This document shows positions 16,934 to 26,809 of a DNA stretch of 64,000 nucleotides, one piece after another. Under the pieces are notes generated by a model. The model made no database searches. It had not been told where the DNA came from and saw only the letters and a list, made by a program, of their open reading frames with translations. The stretch is from the NCBI GenBank assembly GCA_030648295.1, contig JAUSID010000168.1, positions 1 through 64,000 of the forward strand, given 5' to 3'. The first letter of the stretch is position 1, and the number at the start of each line of letters is the position of its first letter. This DNA comes from Opitutaceae bacterium (GTDB lineage: Bacteria > Verrucomicrobiota > Verrucomicrobiia > Opitutales > Opitutaceae). The position numbers were made by a program, and so were the translations under genes.

Positions 16934-19063
16934 TTAGGGCACACTCCGGTTGGACGGCCCCGCCGTTGTAGCCGGACGAACCGGCCCGGCTGGCGTTGCG
17001 GCTCCGGCCTCGAAACGCCAGCTCTTGTCCTCGACCCACGCGCAGTGATTGAAATTGCTGATCCACTCGCGCTCGTGCGCGCGCCGAAACGCAATCAGTC
17101 GCGCCAACGCCTCGCGGCCGCGTTCCGGGGTCGAGGTTGGATCGGAAAGCGTCAGCCCTCGCGAAACTTCCGCGCAGAGTCTCGCGTGCATCAAGCCGTT
17201 GCGCAGAAACCGGACGCGGGCCAGCGCTTCGGAATCGGCCCGCACCGCTGCTTCGGCCTTCGCGAGGGTCGCCTCCGCCGCAGCGAAGGAATCCGCCGGA
17301 TAAATGACGTGCGCCGCCAGCGCCCACGCCCGCCAGCGGGAGGTGTTGTCCTCGAACTGCCGGTTGATTTCCTCGCGCCGCTGCGCCGCATATCGCTCCC
17401 AATAATCGAAGTAGGCTTTGACGTGCGGTGCCGCGGCGCCGAATGCGCCAAAATATTCCGCGAGGAGCTCATCGGCGGCCGCCTGCGGTCGCGTGTGCAG
17501 CCGCATCAGCAGATAGAGGTTGGTTCCCTGTGTGGCCCAGTGACCGGTCAGCGCGTCGTAGTCGGTCGCCTCCATCCCGTGCCGCGCCTGATGCTGGAAC
17601 TCGTCCGCAAACTGGTGCGCGAAAACCAGCGGCATGGTGTAACCGTCGAGGCAGTAATTGCCGCGGGAAAACAGCCGCGCACCCGTTTCGTGCCACTGCG
17701 TCCACTGCTGCTTGAACCAGTCGTGCTCCCCGGCCGAACGCGGGAACCAGCCGGCGGAGGGATACGACCCGACGAGGAGGTGCGAATTGAGCATCGTGCC
17801 CGGACTCGGCGGGTGGAAGTAGTTGAAGTAGTTATACACGACCACGGTCGCTTCCGGATCGATCGCCTCGACCTGCCGTTGCACATCGAGCCAGTAGCGC
17901 ACGTAGCGATCGGTCACGAACCGCGAGCCCATCACCTTGGACTTCGGGGGGTAGAACTTGAGGAAGTCCGCGGGCGGCGGCCCGTCCCAGGCGCGGCAGT
18001 TGTCGCACTCGCACAGGCCCATGATCCCGTTCTCGATCGCATTGACGAACCGGTGCCCGCCGCCCGGATCCGCCGCGCGCCGCTCGCGCCAGAGCTCCAC
18101 GATCTTGCGCCGGAATTCCGGATTCGAGACGCACATCGAATAGTTCGCGCCGGGTTTCGGCGGTCCGCGCCTGCCATTCACGAGCTGAAACCATTCGGGG
18201 TGTTCTTCGCCGTATTTCTTCCACCAGTCGGTGAATGCATGGCCGTAGCTCAGCCGCACGTTCTTGCCCATCCGATGCCGTCGGAGGAAGACCGCCTGAT
18301 CATGGGCATATGCCGCCGCGGCCTCCGGCGTGAAACCGAGTTCCGCCCGCTCGCCCTTGAACGTCAGTCCGCCGCGAACGTTCCGTTGAAAAAACGCCGG
18401 CGAGAAAGTCGTATCCGCGTTTCGCGCCCGCACCGTGCGCGTTTTCGGGACAACCGTTCCCAGTTCACCCGGCCAGAGCCAGCGCACGCCCACGTCACGC
18501 TCGAGCCACTCGTAGACGCCAAACAAGGTCCCGCCAAATGTGCCCGGGTCCAACGGATCGCCCGCGGCATCGCCGCCCGCGATCGTAATCGCGGAATCCG
18601 TCATCCGCAGCACACTCGTTTCGGGCGCGAGTCGCGGCACATCGATGCCGGCGGCGCGCGCGGCGCGCGTGTCACCAATATAGATACAGCCGCCGCGCTC
18701 AGGCCGCCCCGCCGACTCGGACAGGATCGCCAGCCGTGCACCGGTGGCTTTCTCGACGTGATAAACGAGTTCCTCCGCCGCGTAGCGTGCAACCGCCGTC
18801 GGCTGATCCGCGATGACGACCACCACGGCCGCCCGGCTATCCTTCACCACGTCGACGTCGGCGCGCGCGGTGATGGCGAGGCATCCGAAGAGGGCGGGGC
18901 GCACCACCCGCGCGAGCTGACGTAGCGATCGAATCTTCGGCTCAGCAACCGTTGAATGGAGCCGCGGCGCCCCCGCCGCGGCCACAAGCACACCGTTATG
19001 CGATCCGACGCGGCGAGGGCGCCGCGTCTCCAATGAACGACCGGCGTACAAGCTCAACTGCAT
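16934..19063 (-). CDS. DUF4838-type protein, copy 1 (start uncertain; first ~40 codons repeat-derived)
   Basis: ARYAAEELVYHVEKATGARL, LFGVYEWLERDVGVRWLWPGELGTVVPK, strong colinearity with the neighbouring ORF 19083..21041. Confidence 0.78.
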   Translation of the reverse strand: MQLSLYAGRSLETRRPRRVGSHNGVLVAAAGAPRLHSTVAEPKIRSLRQLARVVRPALFGCLAITARADVDVVKDSRAAVVVVIADQPTAVARYAAEELVYHVEKATGARLAILSESAGRPERGGCIYIGDTRAARAAGIDVPRLAPETSVLRMTDSAITIAGGDAAGDPLDPGTFGGTLFGVYEWLERDVGVRWLWPGELGTVVPKTRTVRARNADTTFSPAFFQRNVRGGLTFKGERAELGFTPEAAAAYAHDQAVFLRRHRMGKNVRLSYGHAFTDWWKKYGEEHPEWFQLVNGRRGPPKPGANYSMCVSNPEFRRKIVELWRERRAADPGGGHRFVNAIENGIMGLCECDNCRAWDGPPPADFLKFYPPKSKVMGSRFVTDRYVRYWLDVQRQVEAIDPEATVVVYNYFNYFHPPSPGTMLNSHLLVGSYPSAGWFPRSAGEHDWFKQQWTQWHETGARLFSRGNYCLDGYTMPLVFAHQFADEFQHQARHGMEATDYDALTGHWATQGTNLYLLMRLHTRPQAAADELLAEYFGAFGAAAPHVKAYFDYWERYAAQRREEINRQFEDNTSRWRAWALAAHVIYPADSFAAAEATLAKAEAAVRADSEALARVRFLRNGLMHARLCAEVSRGLTLSDPTSTPERGREALARLIAFRRAHEREWISNFNHCAWVEDKSWRFEAGAATPAGPVRPATTAGPSNRSVP
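18957..19032. repeat. Family F inverted-repeat element
   Basis: tggagccgcggcgcccccgccgcgg ... cgacgcggcgagggcgccgcgtctcca. Confidence 0.7.
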
Positions 19064-19082
19064 GCTGCTATGCGAATCCAGC

Positions 19083-21041
19083 TCACGGATAAAAATCCGC
19101 CGGTTGCTTGGTTTCGCTCGCGAGCTTCCAGCTCAAATCCTCGACCCACGCGTTGTGGCCCAGGTTCGCGAACCACTCGCGTTCGTGTTTGCGGCGGAAC
19201 GCCAGCAACTCGGCCAGTTTCCCCTTGCCGCGTTCAACGGTGGACTCCGGATCGGCCAGCGTGAGTTGCTGCGCCACCTCCGCACAGAGCTTCGCGTGGG
19301 CCAGCCCGGTCTGGAGAAACTCCACCCGCGCGGTCGCCTCGGGGTTGCCCCGCGCCGCGGCGGCGGCCTTCGCCAGCAGCGCCTCGCCCGGGCCGAAGGA
19401 CCCGGCCGGGAACACCCGATGCGGCGCCTTTGCCCATGTCCGCCAGCGGATCGCCACGCGATCGTAGAACACATCGTGGATCAGCTTCCGGTTGTCCATG
19501 GTGTAGCTTTCCCAGTAATCGAAATACGCCTTCACTTGCGACGCCGCGGGGCCGAATCCCGCATAGTAGTCCGCCAGCAACGCGCCCGGATTCGCCTGGG
19601 GGGTCACATGCAACCGCATGAGCAGGTAGAGACTCGGTCCCTGGATGGCCCACTGGCCGGTGAGTGAATCGAAATCGGTCGCGACCATCCCGTTCCTCAC
19701 CCCGTTCTGAAAATCGTCGGCAAACTGGTGCGCGAAGACGAACGGCATGCTGTAGGCGTCGAGGAAGTAGTTTGGCCGGAAAAAGAGGCGCGCCCCGGTT
19801 TTCCGCCAGTCCGCCCACTGCCGCTTGTACCACTCGTGCTCGTCGTCTTTCCGCGGATACCACCCCGCCGACGGGCAGAATCCGAGCAGGATGTTCTCGT
19901 TCAGCTTCACGCCCGAGGTCGGCGCCTGGAAATAGTTGAAGTACACATAACCCACGACCACGACGTTCGGGTTCTCCTTCGCCGCCAGCTGCTGGATCGC
20001 GAGGGCGAAGCGGGCGTAGCGATCAGAGACGAACCGCGTGCCGTAGACCTTGAAGTTCGGCGCGTAGTACTTCATCGCGTCCGGCGGCGTCGGGCCGTCC
20101 CACGCCTGGCACTTTTCGCATTCGCACTGGCCGACGATGTCGTTCTCGACCGCGTTGATGAAGCTCGGCCCCGACGTGCGCTTCGCCCCGCCCTTGTCCC
20201 GCCACAGCTTCACGATCTGCTGGTGCAGGCCGGGGTTCGAGACGCACATCGCGTAGCGCGCTCCCGGCTTCTCCGGCCCGCGCTTGCCCTTGTAGAGCTG
20301 AAACCAGTCCGAGTGCTCCTTGCCGTATTTTTCCCACCAGTCGGTAAACGCGTGGCCGTAGCTCATCTTCTCGCTGCGGCCCATCCGTTGCCGGCGCAGG
20401 AAGACGGTCTGCACCGCGGCGTATTCCTCCGCCGCCTTGGACGTGAATCCGAGGGCCGGATTTCCACTCGTGAATCCGAGCCCCGTCCGGACGTGCCGCT
20501 GGAACAGCTGTGGTGTCACGGTGAGGTCGATCGCGCGCAACGCGATCGTCCGCGTTTTCGGCACATGCGTGCCCAGTTCGCCCGGCCAGAGCCAGCGCAC
20601 ACCCAGCTCCCGCTCCAGCCATTCGTAAACGCCAAACAGCGTGCCGGCCGAGGTGTCACGGTCGAGCGGGTCGCGGTCCTCGTCCTTGCCGACGATGTAC
20701 AGCGCCTTCGCCGTCGCCCGAAGCTGGAATGTCTCGGCGGGCAGCGCTGAAATGTTGATCCCGGTATCGCGCGCCGCGTAGGTGTCGCCGAGGTAGATCG
20801 CCGTGTCGGGCGTCGAATCACACTCGCAAACGATCGGGAGCTTGGCCCCCGTCGCCTTCTCGACGTGATAGACCAGTTCCTCCGCCGCGTACTGAACGAC
20901 GCGAGTTGACTTCTCCGGCAGAACAATTGCCGCCGTGGGCCGGCCGTCCTGCACGATGAACGCGGAGCCGGTGGCGGCGACCGCAGTGGGAGAGAGCAGA
21001 GCCGACGCGAGCAGCGCGGCGCCAAGGAGACGGGCGCTCAC
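19083..21041 (-). CDS. DUF4838-type protein, copy 2, likely GTG start
   Basis: VSARLLGAALLASALLSPTAVAATG signal peptide starts at GTG 21041, forming a GTGA overlap with the upstream receptor stop; QYAAEELVYHVEKATGAKLPIV, LFGVYEWLERELGVRWLWPGELG. Confidence 0.8.
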   Translation of the reverse strand: MSARLLGAALLASALLSPTAVAATGSAFIVQDGRPTAAIVLPEKSTRVVQYAAEELVYHVEKATGAKLPIVCECDSTPDTAIYLGDTYAARDTGINISALPAETFQLRATAKALYIVGKDEDRDPLDRDTSAGTLFGVYEWLERELGVRWLWPGELGTHVPKTRTIALRAIDLTVTPQLFQRHVRTGLGFTSGNPALGFTSKAAEEYAAVQTVFLRRQRMGRSEKMSYGHAFTDWWEKYGKEHSDWFQLYKGKRGPEKPGARYAMCVSNPGLHQQIVKLWRDKGGAKRTSGPSFINAVENDIVGQCECEKCQAWDGPTPPDAMKYYAPNFKVYGTRFVSDRYARFALAIQQLAAKENPNVVVVGYVYFNYFQAPTSGVKLNENILLGFCPSAGWYPRKDDEHEWYKRQWADWRKTGARLFFRPNYFLDAYSMPFVFAHQFADDFQNGVRNGMVATDFDSLTGQWAIQGPSLYLLMRLHVTPQANPGALLADYYAGFGPAASQVKAYFDYWESYTMDNRKLIHDVFYDRVAIRWRTWAKAPHRVFPAGSFGPGEALLAKAAAAARGNPEATARVEFLQTGLAHAKLCAEVAQQLTLADPESTVERGKGKLAELLAFRRKHEREWFANLGHNAWVEDLSWKLASETKQPADFYP

Positions 21042-24000
21042 AGGTCGAACGTGGCCGTGAGGATGAACTGACGCGGGTCGACGATCCGGTAGGCGTTTGG
21101 CGTGCCATCCGGGAACGCGCTCACTGGCTGCAGCCGGCCGCCTTCCTGGATGTTCCGGACATTCAGCTGCACGGTCATGCCCACCTTGTCCGACCAAATC
21201 TTTGTCCGATACGCCGCCAGGAGATCGAAGTAGAACCGGCCCTTGTCGTAAATCGGCCGGTTGCGATCCAGATTGGTGATGATTGCCGGCAGGCTCTGGA
21301 GCCCGTAGTAGCCGATGGAGCCCTTATCCTCCCAACGGACGGCGCCGCCGACATTGAAGTTGCGCAGAATCCGATGCTCGGTGATTCCGCGCAGACGAAA
21401 GTTCGTCGACACGTTGGCGCGATATTTACGCACCTGTGGCAGGCTCTTGCCCACGGTCTGCTGCGCAATCGCCAGCGGGCTGTTCACATTGCCCGGCAGA
21501 TATCTGTCCGGCGTCTGGACGCCGGCATAACTGGTGGTGTACCAGGGCTGGCCCGTCTCCTTGTCGATGAGACTCTGCCAGACCGGCATCCGCTCGTTCA
21601 AATAATCGAGCAAATCCTGCGCGATCGCGGCCTGGATGGTCTCGCTCTCGGTCACGTTGCCCTTGATCGTCCAGTAATTCGTCGGGTTGTAGTAGATCTC
21701 GATTTCCTTGCCTTTGCTGAGCGCGTCCTGGCCCTGCGAAATCGGCAATCCGCCAAAGTTCACGCTGGTCTGAAGCATCTCGAGCACCTGCGGATCCATC
21801 TGCATTTCGCGCGCCACGGCGGCATCGAGTGCGGCACCCGTGAGATTGGGCTGCGTCGCCTGCAGCCACTGCCGCGTGCGCACATCGAGGGCGAAGCTGC
21901 GCGAGTTGTTGCCGTCGAAGACGTCCATTTTCACGCTGCGGGTGGCCAGCGTCGACGAGGTGCCGCTGCGATCGTTCGTGGTCCGCGTGATGAACTGATT
22001 GGCGCGCAGCATGAGTTTGCCGTTGAAGAGATTCAGGCTGAATCCCCAGTCCTCGCCCCTGCCCTGCGGATTCGGCAGCAGCTTTCCGTGCAGGTTGATC
22101 GCCGGATTGGCCGGGATGAAGCTGTCGGACTTGTTCGCATGCCCGCTGAGCCACGGCGTAATCTTCAACACCGCACCCGCCGTCTTCGTCTCGCCTTCGT
22201 TGAACTTGTAGTCGCCCTCCGCCCACTGCTGGTCCCATTCGTAATTGTGCGACATCGCGTCCGGCATCAACTGCGCCGCGATGCCCGCCTTGGTGTAAAC
22301 GCGATCCTTGCGCAGGCCCAGCGTCGTCACCAACCGGTCTTTCAAAAGGTGGCTCTGCCAGACGATGCCCTGGGTCTTCTGGATCTTGAGCGAGTTTTGC
22401 GACCCCGCCGTGCCGTTGGCCGAGGCGGCGAGACCCAGCTGCGTCGGTTCGTTGTTGACCCTTCCCGCGGCAAAATTGCCCCACGTGTAGTTGTGGGTGC
22501 CCGCGACCGAGCCGGTAAAGGGCGCGTGATCCACATTGAACCCCTGGTTGTCGCCCACGAGGTAGAAGCGGTAACTGCGCGAGCCGGTGGGCGACGCTCC
22601 GTCCTGCGGCAGGGTGTCGCCGGGCAGCCGCGAACTGGTGGCGCGCGGCGTGCCCGCCGGCAGCCACGGATGGTCATCGAGCATCGCCAGCTGATAGTAG
22701 AACGCCCGGGACTGGTTGTGCTTATACTCACCGTATCCACTGAACTGGTGCAGCCCGAGCCAGCGCATCCAGCCGTTCTCCTGCCGGAGATCGAGCTTGT
22801 AGGCGAGTTGCGTGCGATAGGTGTCGTTCGTCAGCGGCCGGTCGATCACGTTCGTCTCCGTCATCCCAAAATAGGGTCTCAGGAAAAACGGGTTGGGCGA
22901 CCCGTCGAGCCGTCGCATGTTGGGATCGACGTAGAGGTACGTGGAGCCCGAGCTGCCGGTGGGATAGTCGCGGAACAGCTTGGGCGAGTCCTCGCGGAAC
23001 CAGCCCAGCTGCGCCGCCAGCAGCTGACGCGGCGTATTGAAGAAGAGATGATCAACCGTGACCAGGGAGGTGCCGGTGACCTCGTCGAAGTTGTTCATCG
23101 AGGCGGAATTGATCGTGGACCAATCGTAAAGCGACTTGCTGCTCACCGCGCCGTCGGACGTCCACAGCGGCTGCGTGCGGCGAAGCGTCTGCGGATTCAG
23201 GAGCATGTAATTGTTTCCCGTCTGGTTGTTGCTCGCCGTGGTCGTCAACAACGCGTCCTGCGTCGTTGTGCCGCGCGGCGCGGTCCAGTAGCTCACGCCA
23301 TTCGAGTCGATGTACAACAGCGAGGTGCCGCGGCCGGTGGTCTGGAACGCACTGTTGAACACCGCCGCGCCCGCGTTGATTTGCGGCACGCCGGCGCCGA
23401 GCGTCGACACGGGCTGACCATTGCGATTGACCGGCGAGCCGTTGATGTAGGCCGTGTTCGTCACCGGATCCCAGGTCGGCGCACCCACGGCCACCCACTG
23501 GCTGACGCCGTCGCGCGGCGTGATGCTGTTCGGCCGGCGGCCGTATTGATGGAAATACTGGTAGCTCGCGGAGATGCTGGTCGAGGGGAACGGCCGGTAT
23601 TTGACCATGCCATTGTAGCGCTCGGCCTTCACGCCTGACGGCTGCCGGTTGTATTCCGTCCTTTGGAAAACCTGGCTCAGCCGGATGGCGAGCTTGTCCT
23701 TCAGGAGGACGCGATTGGCGTCGAGGCTTTGGCGATACCCGGCCTCCCCATCGAGCCGGCCAAACAATTCCGCGCGGAGCTGAAGCTCCGTCCGGTTGCG
23801 ACTCAGGTTCGCTGAGGACGGCACGCTGTTGGCGGTGCCGGAGGCGTTGCCGAGCCCGAAAAGATTCGAGTTTGGGCCGCGGCTGATCTCGACCGCATCA
23901 GAGTTGATTGGATCCAGGGGCACCCGGCGGCTGGTTTCGAAGCCGCCGTAGGCGACATTGGCGCTCGTCAGCCCGCGGACACGATTCGCGGTGTTCGGGT

Positions 24001-24532
24001 TGTCCGCGAGATTGTCGCTCGGCTGGAAACTCTGGTTGAACGCGAAGTCGGTATAGTTGCCGGAGCCCTCGGTGCTCGCCTCGTACGCGAAGATGTCGTT
24101 GATATCGAGCATCGCGAAGTCCGCCATCTGCTCCTTCGTCACGACCGTGATCGACGACCCGAGGTCCTCGATCTTCGAGTTGATGCGCGTGCCCGACATC
24201 GTGTTGGCGCCATAGTAGCCGCGGTTGTCGTCGACGACTTCGAACGGCGACATGGTGACCAACTCACCGGAAGTTTCCGGGCGGACCGCGACCGCGGCCC
24301 TGGCATCGTCCGCCTGCTTGGCGGACAACTCTTCGGGGTCGAGCCGGCCATTGCCATTGCGATCGTATTTCGCGAGGTCACCCGGCGAGGGAGTGGCGGC
24401 CTGTACCCACGACGTCGCCGCCAGCGCGAGGGAAAGTGACCCACAGAGAATCGCCTCCCGGGTCCGGGACCGATGACGACGGCTCCGCTGCGGAGTGGAG
24501 GCGGTGGCTTGAATGTTGTTCTCGGGTTTCAT
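21038..24532 (-). CDS. TonB-dependent receptor with N-terminal EF-hand-like motif
   Basis: Signal peptide, KYDRNGNGRLDPEEL, plug region GTRINSKIEDLGSSITVVTKEQMADF, C-terminal aromatic strand RQFILTATFDL. Confidence 0.88.
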   Translation of the reverse strand: MKPENNIQATASTPQRSRRHRSRTREAILCGSLSLALAATSWVQAATPSPGDLAKYDRNGNGRLDPEELSAKQADDARAAVAVRPETSGELVTMSPFEVVDDNRGYYGANTMSGTRINSKIEDLGSSITVVTKEQMADFAMLDINDIFAYEASTEGSGNYTDFAFNQSFQPSDNLADNPNTANRVRGLTSANVAYGGFETSRRVPLDPINSDAVEISRGPNSNLFGLGNASGTANSVPSSANLSRNRTELQLRAELFGRLDGEAGYRQSLDANRVLLKDKLAIRLSQVFQRTEYNRQPSGVKAERYNGMVKYRPFPSTSISASYQYFHQYGRRPNSITPRDGVSQWVAVGAPTWDPVTNTAYINGSPVNRNGQPVSTLGAGVPQINAGAAVFNSAFQTTGRGTSLLYIDSNGVSYWTAPRGTTTQDALLTTTASNNQTGNNYMLLNPQTLRRTQPLWTSDGAVSSKSLYDWSTINSASMNNFDEVTGTSLVTVDHLFFNTPRQLLAAQLGWFREDSPKLFRDYPTGSSGSTYLYVDPNMRRLDGSPNPFFLRPYFGMTETNVIDRPLTNDTYRTQLAYKLDLRQENGWMRWLGLHQFSGYGEYKHNQSRAFYYQLAMLDDHPWLPAGTPRATSSRLPGDTLPQDGASPTGSRSYRFYLVGDNQGFNVDHAPFTGSVAGTHNYTWGNFAAGRVNNEPTQLGLAASANGTAGSQNSLKIQKTQGIVWQSHLLKDRLVTTLGLRKDRVYTKAGIAAQLMPDAMSHNYEWDQQWAEGDYKFNEGETKTAGAVLKITPWLSGHANKSDSFIPANPAINLHGKLLPNPQGRGEDWGFSLNLFNGKLMLRANQFITRTTNDRSGTSSTLATRSVKMDVFDGNNSRSFALDVRTRQWLQATQPNLTGAALDAAVAREMQMDPQVLEMLQTSVNFGGLPISQGQDALSKGKEIEIYYNPTNYWTIKGNVTESETIQAAIAQDLLDYLNERMPVWQSLIDKETGQPWYTTSYAGVQTPDRYLPGNVNSPLAIAQQTVGKSLPQVRKYRANVSTNFRLRGITEHRILRNFNVGGAVRWEDKGSIGYYGLQSLPAIITNLDRNRPIYDKGRFYFDLLAAYRTKIWSDKVGMTVQLNVRNIQEGGRLQPVSAFPDGTPNAYRIVDPRQFILTATFDL

Positions 24533-24570
24533 GGAAGTTTGGAGTTACAAGGCTTGGTCGTGAACGCGCG

Positions 24571-25359
24571 TCATCCCCCGAGGGGGAAAACGGTGAGAAT
24601 CTTCGGGCCGAGACGGCCGAATTGTTTCAACAGGCCGGCGGGCGCGCCGGCATCGGTGATGAAGATGTCGACGTCCGCGAGGGTGCCGGAGCGGGCCAGT
24701 TCCGTCCGGCCGATCTTGGTGTGATCGCAAAGGATGCAGGAGCGATTCGCGATCCGCCGCATCGTCCTGTCGACGCGCGCGAGCCGAAGGTCGGAATTGT
24801 AGATCGCGCCGTCGGTGCCGATCGCGTCGGCCCCCTGAAATGCGATGTCGGCGGAAAACATCTCCAGGCAGTGCTCCGTGACCGGCCCGGTCAGATCCGG
24901 GCTGCCTTCCCGGATGATCCCGCCCAGCAGGATCACCTCAACGTCGGTCGCGTGCTGAAGCTCGGAAGCGACCGCCAGGCTGGGAGTGATGACCGTGAGA
25001 TTCTCGCCGTCCTTCAGCAATGAGGCCAGCTCCAGCGTCGTCGTGCCATTGTCCAGGATCAACCGCTGCCCCGGGCGCACGAGTTTGCGCGCTTCGGCGG
25101 CGATGGCGCATTTCTCCGCGCGGTTCCGCTCGCGACGTTCGCGGTAATCGAACTCGAACATCATCCGCTCCGTCAGCACGGCGCCGCCATGCGTGCGCTG
25201 GATCTGCGACTTGCCTTCGAGCACATCGAGATCGCGCCGGATTGTCATCTCGCTTACCGCGAACTCGCGCGCGAGCTCGACAATTGAAACTCCCGGCTGC
25301 CCCGCAAATCGGTCCCGGATGACCGACTGCCGGACCGCAGAGGGGAGCTTTTTCACCAT
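24571..25359 (-). CDS. DeoR/GlpR-family transcriptional regulator
   Basis: ELAREFAVSEMTIRRDLDVLEGKSQIQRTHGGAV HTH; DNGTTTLELASLL; C-terminal sugar-phosphate sensor domain pattern. Confidence 0.93.
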   Translation of the reverse strand: MVKKLPSAVRQSVIRDRFAGQPGVSIVELAREFAVSEMTIRRDLDVLEGKSQIQRTHGGAVLTERMMFEFDYRERRERNRAEKCAIAAEARKLVRPGQRLILDNGTTTLELASLLKDGENLTVITPSLAVASELQHATDVEVILLGGIIREGSPDLTGPVTEHCLEMFSADIAFQGADAIGTDGAIYNSDLRLARVDRTMRRIANRSCILCDHTKIGRTELARSGTLADVDIFITDAGAPAGLLKQFGRLGPKILTVFPLGG

Positions 25360-25379
25360 GATTTGGCCGTTGTCCCCTT

Positions 25380-25415
25380 CGTGTTATGAAATGTCAAGTT
25401 GTTACCTATTCTCAC
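25380..25415 (-). promoter_or_regulatory. Candidate operator/promoter motif copy 1, upstream of deoR
   Basis: Minus strand: GTGAG-aataggtaacaac-TTGACATT-tcata-ACACG, 20 nt upstream of the deoR ATG; same gapped motif at 28224..28259. Confidence 0.55.
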
Positions 25416-25455
25416 GTGAACGAACATTGCCGGCCGGGCGAACTGACAGCGCCGG

Positions 25456-26799
25456 TCACCGCCCCGGCGGCGGGCCAAAACGTTGATGAAGCCGGACCAT
25501 TGCCCGAGCGGCCGCGTCAATGGTCGGATGAACGCCCGCGGCCGCCGCGGCGAACACCGCCGCCCCGAGGCACGCGCGTTCCGGCGAGGTCGACGTGACG
25601 ATGGGCGTCCCCATGACGTCCGCGGTGAGCGCGAGCCACGCCGCGTTGCGCGCGCCGCCGCCCGTTGCCGCAATGGTACGCGGCAACTGGCCGCGTGAAA
25701 TCCGGGACACGAGTTCGCGCTGGGCGAACGCCATTCGCTCCAGCAATGACCGCACGGCAGCTCCCTGTTGACCGGCAGCGGTGGCGGAGTCTGGCGCGGC
25801 GGCGGCCGTAGACCCGGCGGGCACTGTCGCCGCCTCGGCGATCAACTGGTCAATTGTCCGGCCTGGCGCAAAACGCCGCTGGTATTCCTCCAGCGCGCCC
25901 GCCCCATTGGGATTGAACGCGAGCCGATAGAATCGCCGCCCATCGAAATGGGGACCGTGAAAACATCCTGCGAGGTGCTCCACGCGGTCCACGAGGCACG
26001 TGGCCGCGAGCACGGTCCCGATCGAGATGCTCACATCGGCGAAAACATCCAGTCCCGCACCGATCGCCGCCGCATGATGATCCAGCGCGCCAACGGCGAA
26101 TGGAATTCCAGCCGGCACGCCGAGCAGCCGCGCGGCCTCGCTGCGCGTCCGACCGCACGGAGTTCCCGGCGGCAACGGCCTCGCCAGTCGTCCCGCCTCG
26201 ATCCCAAACCCGGTGAGCGCTTCATCCCACCACCGGCGGTCGTGGAGGTGGTAAAGCCCCAAGAGCGCCGCCGTGCTGGCGTCGCCCACCCGCTCGCCCG
26301 TCAGCGCATGGGTGAAATAATCCGAAATGGTCAGGACGCACTGCGCGCGGGCCCACTGCTCGCGCTCGTGGATCCTCCACCAATGCCATTTTGTTACCGC
26401 GGATTCCGCCGCCACCGTATTGAATCCGACCGCACGCGAAAACGCCGCCGAATTGGAGAACGCCAGATGCTCCGGCGCCGGCGCGGCCCGGGTGTCCGTC
26501 CAGAGAATCAGCGGTGACAGCGGCAGGTCGCCACGATCCAGCAGGATAAACGTATTGGCCTGGGACGAATAAGACATCCCGGCGATGTCCCGCGGTTCCG
26601 CGCCCGCTCGCGTCAACGCCTCCGAAAACGCGCGCCGCAGCAAGGCCCAGAATGTTTCGGCCCCAAGTTCGCTGCGACCAGGCGCGGGCGCGGAGGCTTC
26701 GACCGCCACCCGCCCGAGCCCGCGCAACGTTCCGTTTTCCTCGAAGAGGCCGACCTTGAAATACGACGTGCCAAGATCGACGCCGAGCAACAAGCGCAT
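25456..26799 (-). CDS. FGGY-family carbohydrate kinase
   Basis: MRLLLGVDLGTSYFKVGLFEENG; ATGGGARNAAWLALTADVMGTPIVTS; ERACLGAAVFAAAAAG. Confidence 0.88.
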   Translation of the reverse strand: MRLLLGVDLGTSYFKVGLFEENGTLRGLGRVAVEASAPAPGRSELGAETFWALLRRAFSEALTRAGAEPRDIAGMSYSSQANTFILLDRGDLPLSPLILWTDTRAAPAPEHLAFSNSAAFSRAVGFNTVAAESAVTKWHWWRIHEREQWARAQCVLTISDYFTHALTGERVGDASTAALLGLYHLHDRRWWDEALTGFGIEAGRLARPLPPGTPCGRTRSEAARLLGVPAGIPFAVGALDHHAAAIGAGLDVFADVSISIGTVLAATCLVDRVEHLAGCFHGPHFDGRRFYRLAFNPNGAGALEEYQRRFAPGRTIDQLIAEAATVPAGSTAAAAPDSATAAGQQGAAVRSLLERMAFAQRELVSRISRGQLPRTIAATGGGARNAAWLALTADVMGTPIVTSTSPERACLGAAVFAAAAAGVHPTIDAAARAMVRLHQRFGPPPGR

Positions 26800-26809
26800 G
26801 GCGGGACAA

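Noticed and set aside
17045-18925. 626-aa plus-strand ORF antisense to DUF4838 copy 1
   Set aside because: No domain signatures, Arg/His-rich; opposite strand of a conserved protein with a colinear paralogue.
21374-23638. 754-aa plus-strand ORF antisense to the TonB receptor
   Set aside because: Typical antisense artefact in high-GC DNA; the receptor on the other strand has clear plug and barrel features.
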